Below, in pieces: positions 43,796 to 52,030 of a stretch of DNA of 64,000 nt. This stretch comes from Heliomarina sp018223035 (GTDB taxonomy: Bacteria; Pseudomonadota; Alphaproteobacteria; Rhodobacterales; Rhodobacteraceae). Below the pieces are notes generated by a model. That model had not been told where the DNA came from. It worked only from the letters and a program-made list of their open reading frames with translations, and ran no database searches. Numbering within the stretch: position 1 is the stretch's first letter; every line of letters starts with the position of its first letter. The position numbers and the translations under genes were made by a program. The DNA lies in the NCBI GenBank assembly GCA_018223035.1, contig JAAEZD010000004.1, forward strand, positions 186,001-250,000. Reading direction: 5' to 3'.

Positions 43796-45031
43796 TCATC
43801 TTTTCGAGGTGGAGCTGTCCCGGCTGCGGCCCATCAGGCGACCGATGAGGAAGGATGTGCGCGGGGCGTAAAGGTACGGCGTCCGCGTGGTGGCCGAGGG
43901 GCGTGCGCGCATCCGGGCGATGCCGAAAATGACCAGAATGACATGGCCTATGGCGATCATGGTGAACAGGGCGTCGGGGCCGTAGGCGGTGATCAGGCTT
44001 GACGCGGCAAAGGGCGCGGCAATGGCGCCGAGCGCGTAGAAGAACATCAGCGCCGCCGAAAGCTCGACCCGTTCGGAACTGTCGGCAAAGTCATGGGCGT
44101 GGGACGAGGCGATGGAATAGATCGGAAAGGTGGTCAGCCCAAAGACAAAAGCCGCGCCCATCACACCGACGGTGCCGAACCCCTGCGCACCCATCGTGAG
44201 CGCGGAACTGGCGATTGCCGCGACCGAGAGCCAGATCAGCACCCAGCGTCTGTCGTACTTGTCCGCGAGTAGACCCACGGGGAACTGCGCCAGCGCACCG
44301 CCGAGAACGAAAGAGGCGAGGAACCAGCCGATCTGCCCCGGGTTCAGCCCGACTTCCTGCCCGTAGATCGGGCCAACCATCCGGAACGAGGCGCTGGAGA
44401 GCGCGGCGACAATCACCCCGGCCGCCGCCAGAGGGGAGCGTTCCACCGCGAGCCAGGGCCGTAGCCGAGGGGCCTCGGGCGTTTCGGGCTGACGGGTCGT
44501 GGTCAGGGTCAGAGGCAGGATCGCTGCACAGCAGAGGATCGCAAGGATGTTGTAGGAAACATAGCTGGCCGGGGCGAGCACCCCGATCATCAGTTGCGCC
44601 ACGAGAGAGCCGCTCATATCGACGACGCGGTAGGCGCCCGTGGTGCGGCCGCGGGTTTCGTTGGTGACCTTGTCCTGCATCCATGCCTCGATCACCGTAT
44701 AGCAGCCCGCAACGCAGAGACCGGACATGACCCGCATCAGCGTCCAGGCATAGGGATCGACGACCAGCATATGCGCCAGCAGCCCGATGGCGCCGGTGGC
44801 GGTAAAGGCGGCAAAGGCGCGGGAATGCCCGACGCTGCCCATGAGACGCGGCGCCCACCAGCAGCCGATGAAGAACCCAAAGAAATGCGCCGAGCCAAGC
44901 AGACCGATCTGCGTCGTGGTAAAGCCAAGCTCGAGCCCGGACAGCGCATCGAGCGGGCCGACGCCGCCCGAGGACAGTTGCAGAAGCAAAACAGAGAGGA
45001 AAAGGGCGGCGAAGGAAATGATCAGGCGCAT
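43796..45031 (-). CDS. MFS transporter (YcaD-like)
   Basis: 411 residues, twelve predicted membrane helices. The early segment LGLLGSAHFFGFFIGCWWAP-like (residues about 40-60), GLCVAGCYTVIEAWMQDKVTN and the central LGGALAQFPVGLLADKYDRR are typical of the YcaD/UMF2 group of major facilitator permeases. Substrate cannot be read from sequence. It follows the ImuA-like gene on the same strand after 135 bases. Confidence 0.9.
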   Translation of the reverse strand: MRLIISFAALFLSVLLLQLSSGGVGPLDALSGLELGFTTTQIGLLGSAHFFGFFIGCWWAPRLMGSVGHSRAFAAFTATGAIGLLAHMLVVDPYAWTLMRVMSGLCVAGCYTVIEAWMQDKVTNETRGRTTGAYRVVDMSGSLVAQLMIGVLAPASYVSYNILAILCCAAILPLTLTTTRQPETPEAPRLRPWLAVERSPLAAAGVIVAALSSASFRMVGPIYGQEVGLNPGQIGWFLASFVLGGALAQFPVGLLADKYDRRWVLIWLSVAAIASSALTMGAQGFGTVGVMGAAFVFGLTTFPIYSIASSHAHDFADSSERVELSAALMFFYALGAIAAPFAASSLITAYGPDALFTMIAIGHVILVIFGIARMRARPSATTRTPYLYAPRTSFLIGRLMGRSRDSSTSKR

Positions 45032-45166
45032 GACGTGCTACAAAGAGCCTCTGGGAACCGGGCAGGCTTGCCCCTTTTCGACGGGGAGATGTCGTTCTTG
45101 GCCCTTGTGACCACTTCCGGCAGAGAGGTCGACCGGAAACCGCCCCGGTCGGCAGATGCGTTCTGG

Positions 45167-45817
45167 CTAGATGTATTTGAGCGGCACGTCCGGCGGGGTG
45201 TAAGTCAGGACGGGCGCGCCGGGGGTCACCTCCATCTCGGTGCGGGGGGCGCGCATGATCGCGGTCCATGATTTCACTGGCTCGGTCCGGGCGCGGCGCC
45301 GTTCGAGATGCCAGCGCGGGATTTTCCCGAGATAGGCCGCCGACATGGCCCAGCGGGTTTCCACCCCCGGGGCGCCGCCATTGCCGGGCGTGACCAGCAG
45401 GCCAAGCGGCGGGTTGCCGGTTCTTTCCGCCCCCTGTTCGGCGGCAAGGTGCATCCGTCGCACCGCTGTCAGGTTGGGTGGGGCGGGCAGGTCGGCCACC
45501 ACCAGCGGCACAACGCCCGAGCGCAGCGCCTCTTCGATGCACCAGAGCAGATCCTCGGCCCGGCGCGGATCGACAAAGATGAACCGGCCCGGATCGACAA
45601 AGGGCCACATGCCGTCGGGGTTGAGCTTTTCCTTTTGCCAGGCGGGCGAGATCCACATCACCGTCCCCTCCATCCGGCCGGCCAGCCAGACGGCAAAGGT
45701 GTGGCGGGATTCGCCGCAGCATTCGTGGACACGCGTCTTGGCCAGCCCGATGTCGCGATGCAGCATCTGGAGCGGGCGGCGCGGGGCCGAGAGGGAATCG
45801 AATAGGTGAGTCGTCAT
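45167..45817 (-). CDS. ImuA-like SOS protein (no imuB/dnaE2 nearby)
   Basis: 216 residues. Matches the ImuA (SulA/RecA-like) pattern of alphaproteobacteria: RVHECCGESRHTFAVWLAGR, LNPDGMWPFVDPGRFIFVDP, RRAEDLLWCIEEALRSG and VPLVVADLPAPPNLTAVRR. ImuA normally works with ImuB and DnaE2 in damage-induced mutagenesis; neither gene is adjacent here. A LexA-type box 15 bases before the ATG makes SOS control likely. No Walker A motif is visible, as usual for this family. The downstream MFS gene could be read through. Confidence 0.85.
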   Translation of the reverse strand: MTTHLFDSLSAPRRPLQMLHRDIGLAKTRVHECCGESRHTFAVWLAGRMEGTVMWISPAWQKEKLNPDGMWPFVDPGRFIFVDPRRAEDLLWCIEEALRSGVVPLVVADLPAPPNLTAVRRMHLAAEQGAERTGNPPLGLLVTPGNGGAPGVETRWAMSAAYLGKIPRWHLERRRARTEPVKSWTAIMRAPRTEMEVTPGAPVLTYTPPDVPLKYI

Positions 45818-45832
45818 GGGGAGATTTTACAT

Positions 45833-45847
45833 GTTCCTGTTTCGTTC
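45833..45847. promoter_or_regulatory. Putative LexA (SOS) box in front of the imuA-like gene
   Basis: GTTC-N7-GTTC, an exact match to the alphaproteobacterial LexA site, 15 bases upstream of the imuA-like start. It could also influence the divergent aldo/keto reductase, whose start is 79 bases away. Confidence 0.75.
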
Positions 45848-45926
45848 TCAAGGCTGACCTGCGCTTTGCGGTTGCCATCGGCATTGGGGCGGTTAGGGTC
45901 GGGCGCGACAAAAAAGGATCCTCCCG

Positions 45927-46970
45927 ATGAAGATGAACCCGCTTGGCCGCACCGGCCTGACCGTTTCCGAGCTGTGCCTGGGCACCATGACCTTCGGCAC
46001 CCAGACCAGCGAGGCCGAAGGCCATGCCCAGATCGACCGGGCGCTGGCCGCGGGCATCAATTTCATCGACACGGCCGAGATGTACCCGGTGAACCCGATC
46101 CGCGCCGAGACCATCGGGCGCACCGAAGAGATCATCGGTAACTGGAACGCGGCCAACAAAGGGCGGCGCGATGAATTCGTGCTGGCCACCAAACATTCCG
46201 GAGAGGGGTCGAAGGCGCGGGACGGGGCGCCGATTTCGTCCAAGACGATCCCGGAGACGGTTGAAGGGTCGCTGAAGCGGTTGCAGACCGAAGTGATCGA
46301 TCTTTACCAGTTCCACTGGCCGAACCGGGGCAGCTACATGTTTCGCCAGAACTGGACCTATGACCCCTCGGGCCAGAACAAGGATGAGACCATCGCGAAC
46401 ATGGAGGACTGCCTTGAGGCGCTGCAAAAGCAGGTGGACAAGGGCAACATCCGATTTTTCGGCCTGAGCAACGAAAGTGCCTGGGGCACGGCGCAGTTCC
46501 TGCGGATCTCGGAAGAGCGCGGCTGGCCCCGCGTGGCGACGATGCAGAACGAATATTCGCTGCTCTGCCGTTTGTACGACACGGATCTGGCCGAGCTGAC
46601 CGTGAACGAGGATGTGGGGCTGATCGCCTTTTCGCCGCTGGCGGCGGGTCTTCTGACCGGCAAATACCTTGACGGGGCAGTACCGGAGGGCTCGCGCAAG
46701 TCGATCGTGTCGGATCTGGGCGGGCGCATGACGCCGCGGGTCCACGGCGCGGTTGCAGCCTATGTGGATATCGCCGAGCGACACGGGCTTGACCCGGTGC
46801 ACATGGCGCTGGCCTGGTGCCGGACGCGGCCCTTCATGGCCTCGGCGATCTTTGGCGCGACGACGATGGATCAGCTTGATCTCGCGCTTGGCTCGGTTGA
46901 CGTGGTTCTGTCGGATGAGGTCATGGGGGAGATCGACAAGGCGCACCGGGCGCACCCCATGCCTTACTGA
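45927..46970 (+). CDS. Aldo/keto reductase (Tas-like)
   Basis: 347 residues. NADP(H)-dependent (alpha/beta)8-barrel oxidoreductase. Catalytic positions are seen: Asp and Tyr in FIDTAEMYPV, Lys in LATKHSG, His in LYQFHWPNRG; cofactor region FGLSNESAWG and GLIAFSPLAAGLLTGKY. Closest to the Tas/YghZ branch. Divergent from the imuA-like gene and convergent with the GlxA-type regulator. Physiological substrate unknown. Confidence 0.93.
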   Translation: MKMNPLGRTGLTVSELCLGTMTFGTQTSEAEGHAQIDRALAAGINFIDTAEMYPVNPIRAETIGRTEEIIGNWNAANKGRRDEFVLATKHSGEGSKARDGAPISSKTIPETVEGSLKRLQTEVIDLYQFHWPNRGSYMFRQNWTYDPSGQNKDETIANMEDCLEALQKQVDKGNIRFFGLSNESAWGTAQFLRISEERGWPRVATMQNEYSLLCRLYDTDLAELTVNEDVGLIAFSPLAAGLLTGKYLDGAVPEGSRKSIVSDLGGRMTPRVHGAVAAYVDIAERHGLDPVHMALAWCRTRPFMASAIFGATTMDQLDLALGSVDVVLSDEVMGEIDKAHRAHPMPY

Positions 46971-47010
46971 GGCGTCTGGCGCGGCGGCGGGAGCCTCCGG
47001 CGGGGATATT

Positions 47011-48006
47011 TTAAGAACCCAAAGAAGCAGGGGATTTCGCTCTCTGTCGCAGGCGGCGGGCGGCGCTGCCATGGGCCTTGTGGAAGGCGCGGGAAAAGCT
47101 TGCGGGCGAGGCGAAGCCGGTGGCCAGGGCGATGGCGGTCAGCGGCATGTCGGTGTCGGTGACCAGGCGGAGCGCCTCGGTCAGGCGCAGGTGCAGGTAA
47201 TGCGCCTGCGGGGTTGTGCTGAGCCGGGCGCGGAACTGGGCCTGGAGGGCGCGGGGGCTGGTGCCAGTGTGTCTGGCGATGTCGGTGATCTTGAGGGGCG
47301 TGTCGAGGTTGTCTTCCATCAGGGCACTGGCGCGGGCGGTGAGGGCCGAGTGGCGCACTCTTGGGCCGTTGCGGCGCTGGGCGCGGGCCGGGTCGGCGGT
47401 GCTGTCATAGATGAAGACCCCGGCGACGCGGGAGGCAAGAGACTCGCCGCCACGGGCGCCGATCAGGTGCAGCATCATGTCGATTGCCGGGGTGGCGCCG
47501 CCGCTGGTCATCCGGGCGCGATCAATATGGAACCGGTCGCGCAGGACGGTGATGGCCGGGAAGCGGATGGCGAAATCTTCCAAGTCTTCCCAGTGTGTTG
47601 TGGCGCGGTAGCCGTCGAGCAGACCGGCGCGGGCCATGAGCCAGGGGCCGCCGTCGATGCCAGCGAGGGTGGCGCCGCTGGCGGCGATGCGGCGGAGGCT
47701 GGCGATCAGGGCCGGGGTGGCATGGGTTTCGAGATTGAAACCGGCGATGACCAGCAGCAGGTCGCAGGATTCGAGCCGCGAGATCGGATTGGCCGGGACC
47801 TGTAACCCGCTGGTGAGTGTGGCGGGGCTGTCGGTTGCGGTGACATAGTGCCACTCAAAACTCTTGCCGGGGCCGAGCCGGTTGGCGGCGCGCATCGGGT
47901 CGATGGCGGCGGCGAAGGACAGCGTGTTGCAGTCGCTCAGCACGAGTGCGGCGACGCGCAGGGGAGTCCGGCTTGGCTGAAAGATGTTTTTGGCGGATTT
48001 CATCAA
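47011..48006 (-). CDS. GlxA-family transcriptional regulator, probable carnitine-cluster regulator
   Basis: 331 residues. An N-terminal DJ-1/PfpI amidotransferase-like domain (about 15-190, for example CDLLLVIAGFNLETHATPA) precedes an AraC-type pair of helix-turn-helix motifs (about 225-325: LKITDIARHTGTSPRALQAQ, then LTAIALATGFASPASFSRAF). This architecture is that of CdhR, the Pseudomonas carnitine-catabolism activator. It is divergent from the BKACE gene over 78 bases, consistent with control of the downstream carnitine genes. Confidence 0.88.
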   Translation of the reverse strand: MMKSAKNIFQPSRTPLRVAALVLSDCNTLSFAAAIDPMRAANRLGPGKSFEWHYVTATDSPATLTSGLQVPANPISRLESCDLLLVIAGFNLETHATPALIASLRRIAASGATLAGIDGGPWLMARAGLLDGYRATTHWEDLEDFAIRFPAITVLRDRFHIDRARMTSGGATPAIDMMLHLIGARGGESLASRVAGVFIYDSTADPARAQRRNGPRVRHSALTARASALMEDNLDTPLKITDIARHTGTSPRALQAQFRARLSTTPQAHYLHLRLTEALRLVTDTDMPLTAIALATGFASPASFSRAFHKAHGSAARRLRQRAKSPASLGS

Positions 48007-48084
48007 TTCGGATTCGTATCATGCAAAGTAGGGTGCGCCAAGTCACGGCATGATCCGCGCCAAAGAGACAAGAAGGAAAAAGCG

Positions 48085-48996
48085 ATGCCGCTGGAAATGA
48101 ACAAAGAGGTTTTCATCACCTGTGCCGTGACCGGATCCGGGGGAACCCAGGACCGCAGCCCGCATGTGCCACGCTCGCCTGAAGAGATCGCTAACAGCGC
48201 GATCGCGGCGGCAAAGGCGGGGGCGGCGGTGGTGCATTGCCATGTGCGCGACCCGGAAACCGGCACGCCGAGCCGGAAAGTCGAATATTATCGTGAGGTT
48301 ACCGAGCTGATCCGTGCCGCTGACGTGGACGTAGTGCTGAACCTGACGGCCGGGATGGGGGGCGATATCGTCTTTGGTTCGCCCGACGCGCCTCTGCCGC
48401 TGAACGAGGCCGGGACTGACATGATCGGGGCCAAGGAGCGCATGGCGCATGTGGTCGAATGCCTGCCGGAGATCTGCACGCTCGATTGCGGGACGATGAA
48501 TTTCGCCGAAGCCGATTACGTCATGGTGAATACGCCGGGCATGCTGCAGGCGATGGGCTCGATGATGACCGAGCTTGGCGTGAAGCCCGAGATCGAAGCC
48601 TTCGATACCGGTCATTTGTGGTATGCAAAACAACTGGTTAAGGACGGGATCCTTGACAGCCCGGCGCTGGTGCAGCTGTGCATGGGCGTGCCTTGGGGCG
48701 CGCCGGACGACCTCAATACCTTCATGGCGATGGTCAATAACGTGCCGAGCGACTGGACCTTTTCTGGCTTTGGCCTTGGGCGCAACCAGATGGCGTATGT
48801 GGCGGCCTCGGTTCTGGCGGGCGGCCATGTGCGGGTCGGTCTGGAAGACAACCTCTGGCTGGAGAAAGGCGTGCTGGCGGAGAACTGGCAGCTGGTTGAC
48901 CGGGCCAAGACCATCATCGAGAACATGGGCGCAAAGGTCATCGGACCGGAAGCCGTGCGCGAGAAGCTTGGCCTGACCAAGCGGATGCCCAAGTGA
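48085..48996 (+). CDS. BKACE family enzyme, probable dehydrocarnitine cleavage enzyme
   Basis: 303 residues. Zn-dependent beta-keto-acid cleavage enzyme. In carnitine degradation it converts 3-dehydrocarnitine and acetyl-CoA to betainyl-CoA and acetoacetate. Family marks are KEVFITCAVTGSGGTQDRSP, the metal-binding VVHCHVRDPETG, LTAGMGGD, SLDCGT-like TLDCGTMNFAE, and VRVGLEDNLWL. ATG 48085 has GAAGGAAAAAGCG upstream; the open frame extends far 5' without family sequence. First gene of the carnitine run; role assigned mainly by the fused carnitine dehydrogenase next door. Confidence 0.9.
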   Translation: MPLEMNKEVFITCAVTGSGGTQDRSPHVPRSPEEIANSAIAAAKAGAAVVHCHVRDPETGTPSRKVEYYREVTELIRAADVDVVLNLTAGMGGDIVFGSPDAPLPLNEAGTDMIGAKERMAHVVECLPEICTLDCGTMNFAEADYVMVNTPGMLQAMGSMMTELGVKPEIEAFDTGHLWYAKQLVKDGILDSPALVQLCMGVPWGAPDDLNTFMAMVNNVPSDWTFSGFGLGRNQMAYVAASVLAGGHVRVGLEDNLWLEKGVLAENWQLVDRAKTIIENMGAKVIGPEAVREKLGLTKRMPK

Positions 48997-49031
48997 TGGC
49001 TGGCGGGCGGTGGAAAGGGGCGGTGACAGGC

Positions 49032-49577
49032 ATGCACAACCCGTGCACAAGCCGTACACCCCCTGTACACCGCCGCAGCGCAGCATTGGCGGGGCTTTTG
49101 CTGTTGCTCGCCGGGTGTGGCGAGCTTGGCGAGGCACCGGGCTATCGCAATCCGGAGGCGCCGATTGCGGCAACGACACGGTTCGAACCGGCGCGGTTTG
49201 CCGGGACCTATTATGTCGTCGCGGCTTTCGCGGCTGAGGGGCAGGCGCCCCATGCGCTGCCGGTCAGCTACGCTTGGGACGGCACGGCCGAGACCTTTGC
49301 CGTGGGTGGGCCGGGCGCGCCCGAGGCGCGTTTTGCACCGCTGGAGGTTATCAAACCGGGACGTCTGCGTCCGGTGGGGCGCAGCAATGTCGAAGACGAG
49401 ATCTGGGTGCTCTGGACGGATGCGGATTACCGCACCGTGGTGATCAGCGACCGGGCGGGCACCTTCGGGCAGATCCTTGATCGCAGCCCGGGCGGGTTGC
49501 CCGACCGGATCGCGGCGGCGCGGGATATCCTCGATTGGTACGGGTTCGACCTGAGCAAGCTGGAAATGTCGAAATAG
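49032..49577 (+). CDS. Lipocalin-like lipoprotein in carnitine cluster
   Basis: 181 residues from this start. A lipoprotein signal peptide ends in LLLLLAGC, predicting lipid attachment at the cysteine. The mature part is lipocalin/Blc-like: RFAGTYYVVAAF near the start and WVLWTDADYRTVVISDRAG near the end. An ATG at 48996, overlapping the BKACE stop, is an alternative start. The position between BKACE and carnitine dehydrogenase suggests co-transcription, but no lipocalin has a described role in carnitine use. Envelope location is predicted, ligand unknown. Confidence 0.82.
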   Translation: MHNPCTSRTPPVHRRSAALAGLLLLLAGCGELGEAPGYRNPEAPIAATTRFEPARFAGTYYVVAAFAAEGQAPHALPVSYAWDGTAETFAVGGPGAPEARFAPLEVIKPGRLRPVGRSNVEDEIWVLWTDADYRTVVISDRAGTFGQILDRSPGGLPDRIAAARDILDWYGFDLSKLEMSK

Positions 49578-49651
49578 GCCGCGTTTCGGCGGCTGGATGA
49601 AAGGGCCGGGCAGAGGTCGCGCACCCGCCCGTTAAAGAAGAGAGACAGGAT

Positions 49652-51127
49652 ATGACAAAGACAGCAGCGATAGTTGGCGGTGGGGTGATTGGCGGCGGAT
49701 GGGCCGCGCGTTTCCTGCTGAACGGGTGGAACGTGCAGGTGTTCGATCCCGACCCGGAGGCCGAGCGCAAGATCGGTGAAGTGCTGGCCAATGCGCGGCG
49801 CTCGTTGCCGGGGCTGTCGGATGCACCGCTGCCCGAGGAAGGCAAGCTGAGCTTTCACGATGATATGGGCGCGGCGCTGAAGGGCGCGGTCTGGATCCAG
49901 GAAAGCGTGCCGGAAGTGCTGGAACTCAAGCACAAGATATTCGCGCAGATCCAGTCGCATTGCGACAAGGGCGCGGTGATCGGGTCTTCGACCTCGGGCT
50001 TCAAGCCGAGCGAATTGCAGCAGGGGGCGGACGCGCCGGGGCAGATCATCGTGACCCACCCGTTCAACCCGGTCTACCTGCTGCCCTTGATCGAGGTGGT
50101 GACAACCGAGGAGAATGACGCCGATTTCATCGAGGCGGCCAAGGCAGAGCTGACCGGGCTTGGGCTTTACCCGTTGCATCTGAAGAAAGAGATCGACGCG
50201 CATATTGCGGACCGTTTCCTTGAAGCGGTGTGGCGCGAGGCGTTGTGGCTCTTGAAGGACGGGATCGCCACGACCGAAGAGATCGACAATGCGATCCGCT
50301 ATGGCTTCGGTATCCGCTGGGCGCAGATGGGGCTGTTCGAGACCTATCGCGTTGCCGGGGGCGAAGCGGGGATGAAGCATTTCATGGCGCAGTTCGGGCC
50401 TTGCCTGAAATTCCCATGGACCAAGCTGATGGATGTACCTGAGTTCAATGACGAGCTGGTCGACCTGATAGCCGGGCAGTCGGACCAACAATCCGGGGCC
50501 TATTCGATCCGCGAGCTGGAGCGTATCCGCGACAATAACCTTGTGGCCATGATGCGGGCGCTTAAGGCGCAGGACTGGGGCGCGGGCGCTTTGCTGAAAT
50601 CGCATGACACGCTGCTGAAGGGGGGCACGCCCCTTGGCACCCAGCTTGAGGCGATGGCCGATCTGAGCCAGCCGATCGTGACGCTTGCGCGAGCGGTGCC
50701 GCTCGACTGGACGGATTACAACGGGCACATGACGGAATCGCGCTATCTCGATGCCTTTGCCCAGTCAACCGACCGGTTCATGGAGCTGATCGGGGCGAAT
50801 AATGAGTATATCGAAGGTGGCATGAGCTATTTCACTGCCGAGACCCATATTCGCCATCTCGACGAGGTGAGGGCGGGTGAGCGGATCGAGGTGCGCACGC
50901 AGATGCTCTTGGGCAAGGGCAAGAAGCTGCACCTTTTCCATTCCATGTATGCGGGCGACAAGCTGCTGGCGACGGGCGAAAGCTTCCTGCTGCATGTGAG
51001 CCTTGAAACGCGTCGTCCCTGCGAGCCGTCCGAGGCGGTGTCGGCGGCGATGGCGAAAATCGCCGAGGCGCAGGCCGGGCTGCCCTATCCCGAGGGGGCA
51101 GGCAGCGCGATCCGGGCGCCGAAGTGA
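49652..51127 (+). CDS. L-carnitine dehydrogenase fused to betainyl-CoA thioesterase
   Basis: 491 residues, two enzymes in one chain. Residues 1 to about 325 are a 3-hydroxyacyl-CoA-dehydrogenase-fold carnitine dehydrogenase (NAD site AAIVGGGVIGGGWAARFL, GSSTSGFKPSEL, VTHPFNPVYLLPLIEVV). Residues about 345-475 are a hotdog thioesterase (VPLDWTDYNGHMTESRYLDA). Known bifunctional homologues oxidise L-carnitine to 3-dehydrocarnitine and hydrolyse betainyl-CoA to glycine betaine, the steps before and after BKACE. RBS AGAGACAGG precedes the ATG. The stop overlaps the SDR start by 4 bases. Confidence 0.93.
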   Translation: MTKTAAIVGGGVIGGGWAARFLLNGWNVQVFDPDPEAERKIGEVLANARRSLPGLSDAPLPEEGKLSFHDDMGAALKGAVWIQESVPEVLELKHKIFAQIQSHCDKGAVIGSSTSGFKPSELQQGADAPGQIIVTHPFNPVYLLPLIEVVTTEENDADFIEAAKAELTGLGLYPLHLKKEIDAHIADRFLEAVWREALWLLKDGIATTEEIDNAIRYGFGIRWAQMGLFETYRVAGGEAGMKHFMAQFGPCLKFPWTKLMDVPEFNDELVDLIAGQSDQQSGAYSIRELERIRDNNLVAMMRALKAQDWGAGALLKSHDTLLKGGTPLGTQLEAMADLSQPIVTLARAVPLDWTDYNGHMTESRYLDAFAQSTDRFMELIGANNEYIEGGMSYFTAETHIRHLDEVRAGERIEVRTQMLLGKGKKLHLFHSMYAGDKLLATGESFLLHVSLETRRPCEPSEAVSAAMAKIAEAQAGLPYPEGAGSAIRAPK

Positions 51128-51885
51128 AACGCCGGGTTCTGATCACGGCGGGCGCGGGCGGGATCGGCCGCGCCATGGGCGAGGCCTTTGACGTGGCTGG
51201 GTTCGACGTCTGGGTTTCGGATGTGGACGAGGCCGCGCTGGCCGCCTGTCCCGATAGCTGGGCGACCAGCCTGACGGATGTGTCCGATGAGGCGGCGGTC
51301 GAGGCTCTGTTTGCTGAAGTAGCAGGCAAATGGGGCGGGCTGGATGTTCTGTGCATCAATGCCGGGATAGCCGGGCCGACGGCCTCGGTCGAGAATGTCG
51401 CGCTGGCGGACTGGCGCGCCTGTCTGGGGGTGACTTTGGATGGCGCGTTTCTTACCGCGAAACACGCCATCCCCTTGCTGAAAGAGGGGCGGGCCGGATC
51501 GATTGTCGTGACCGCCTCGACTGCCGGTCAATATGGCTATCCCAATCGCTCGCCCTATGCGGCGGCGAAATGGGGGGTGATCGGGCTGATGAAAACGCTC
51601 GCGATGGAGCTGGGCGCGCACGGCATCCGCGCCAACGCGATCTGCCCCGGTGCGGTGGAAGGGCCGCGTATGGAGGGCGTCTTGCAGCGGGAGGCGGCGG
51701 CCAAGGGGATGACCCGCGATCAGGTCTATGACGGCTATGCCAGTGGCACCGCGATGGGCCGGTTCGTCGAGGCAAGGGATATCGCGGATATGGCGGTGTT
51801 TCTGGGCAGCGAGGGGGCGCGGTTGGTGTCGGGTCAGGTGATCGCAGTGGACGGGTTCACGGTGAATCCGGACCCAAAGGTGTAA
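51124..51885 (+). CDS. Short-chain dehydrogenase/reductase at end of carnitine cluster
   Basis: 253 residues, GTG start overlapping the preceding stop. Classical SDR: nucleotide motif TAGAGGIGRAMGEA, CINAGIAGP, catalytic Ser in TASTAGQYGY and YAAAKWGVIGLMK. The overlap ties it to carnitine breakdown. It could act on a hydroxylated intermediate, or on acetoacetate as a 3-hydroxybutyrate dehydrogenase; neither is proven by sequence. A terminator-like hairpin follows 9 bases later. Confidence 0.88.
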   Translation: MKRRVLITAGAGGIGRAMGEAFDVAGFDVWVSDVDEAALAACPDSWATSLTDVSDEAAVEALFAEVAGKWGGLDVLCINAGIAGPTASVENVALADWRACLGVTLDGAFLTAKHAIPLLKEGRAGSIVVTASTAGQYGYPNRSPYAAAKWGVIGLMKTLAMELGAHGIRANAICPGAVEGPRMEGVLQREAAAKGMTRDQVYDGYASGTAMGRFVEARDIADMAVFLGSEGARLVSGQVIAVDGFTVNPDPKV

Positions 51886-51893
51886 TCAAGCGG

Positions 51894-51917
51894 TGCGCCT
51901 GTCGGCGCATTCTTTTT
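51894..51917 (+). terminator. Terminator after the carnitine cluster
   Basis: Stem tgcgcc / ggcgca with a 4-base loop followed by ttcttttt, 9 bases after the SDR stop. A second, similar hairpin sequence (gcgcctgcggcgc then ttctt) occurs about 80 bases further on. Confidence 0.8.
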
Positions 51918-52030
51918 GTTTATTTGGCATGCCCTTACGGGCGTTGCGCTTGCCGAGAGGGTGTTGTTCAGCGGGGCGCCTGCGGCGCGTTCTTCCGGTT
52001 TGATTTGCCGCCCCGGGCAAGTGTTGTCCT

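Noticed and set aside
44091..47072. Very long minus-strand open frame of nearly 1000 codons
   Set aside because: It lies antisense or out of frame to well-supported genes (MFS, imuA-like, aldo/keto reductase) and its composition is that of a GC-rich shadow frame.
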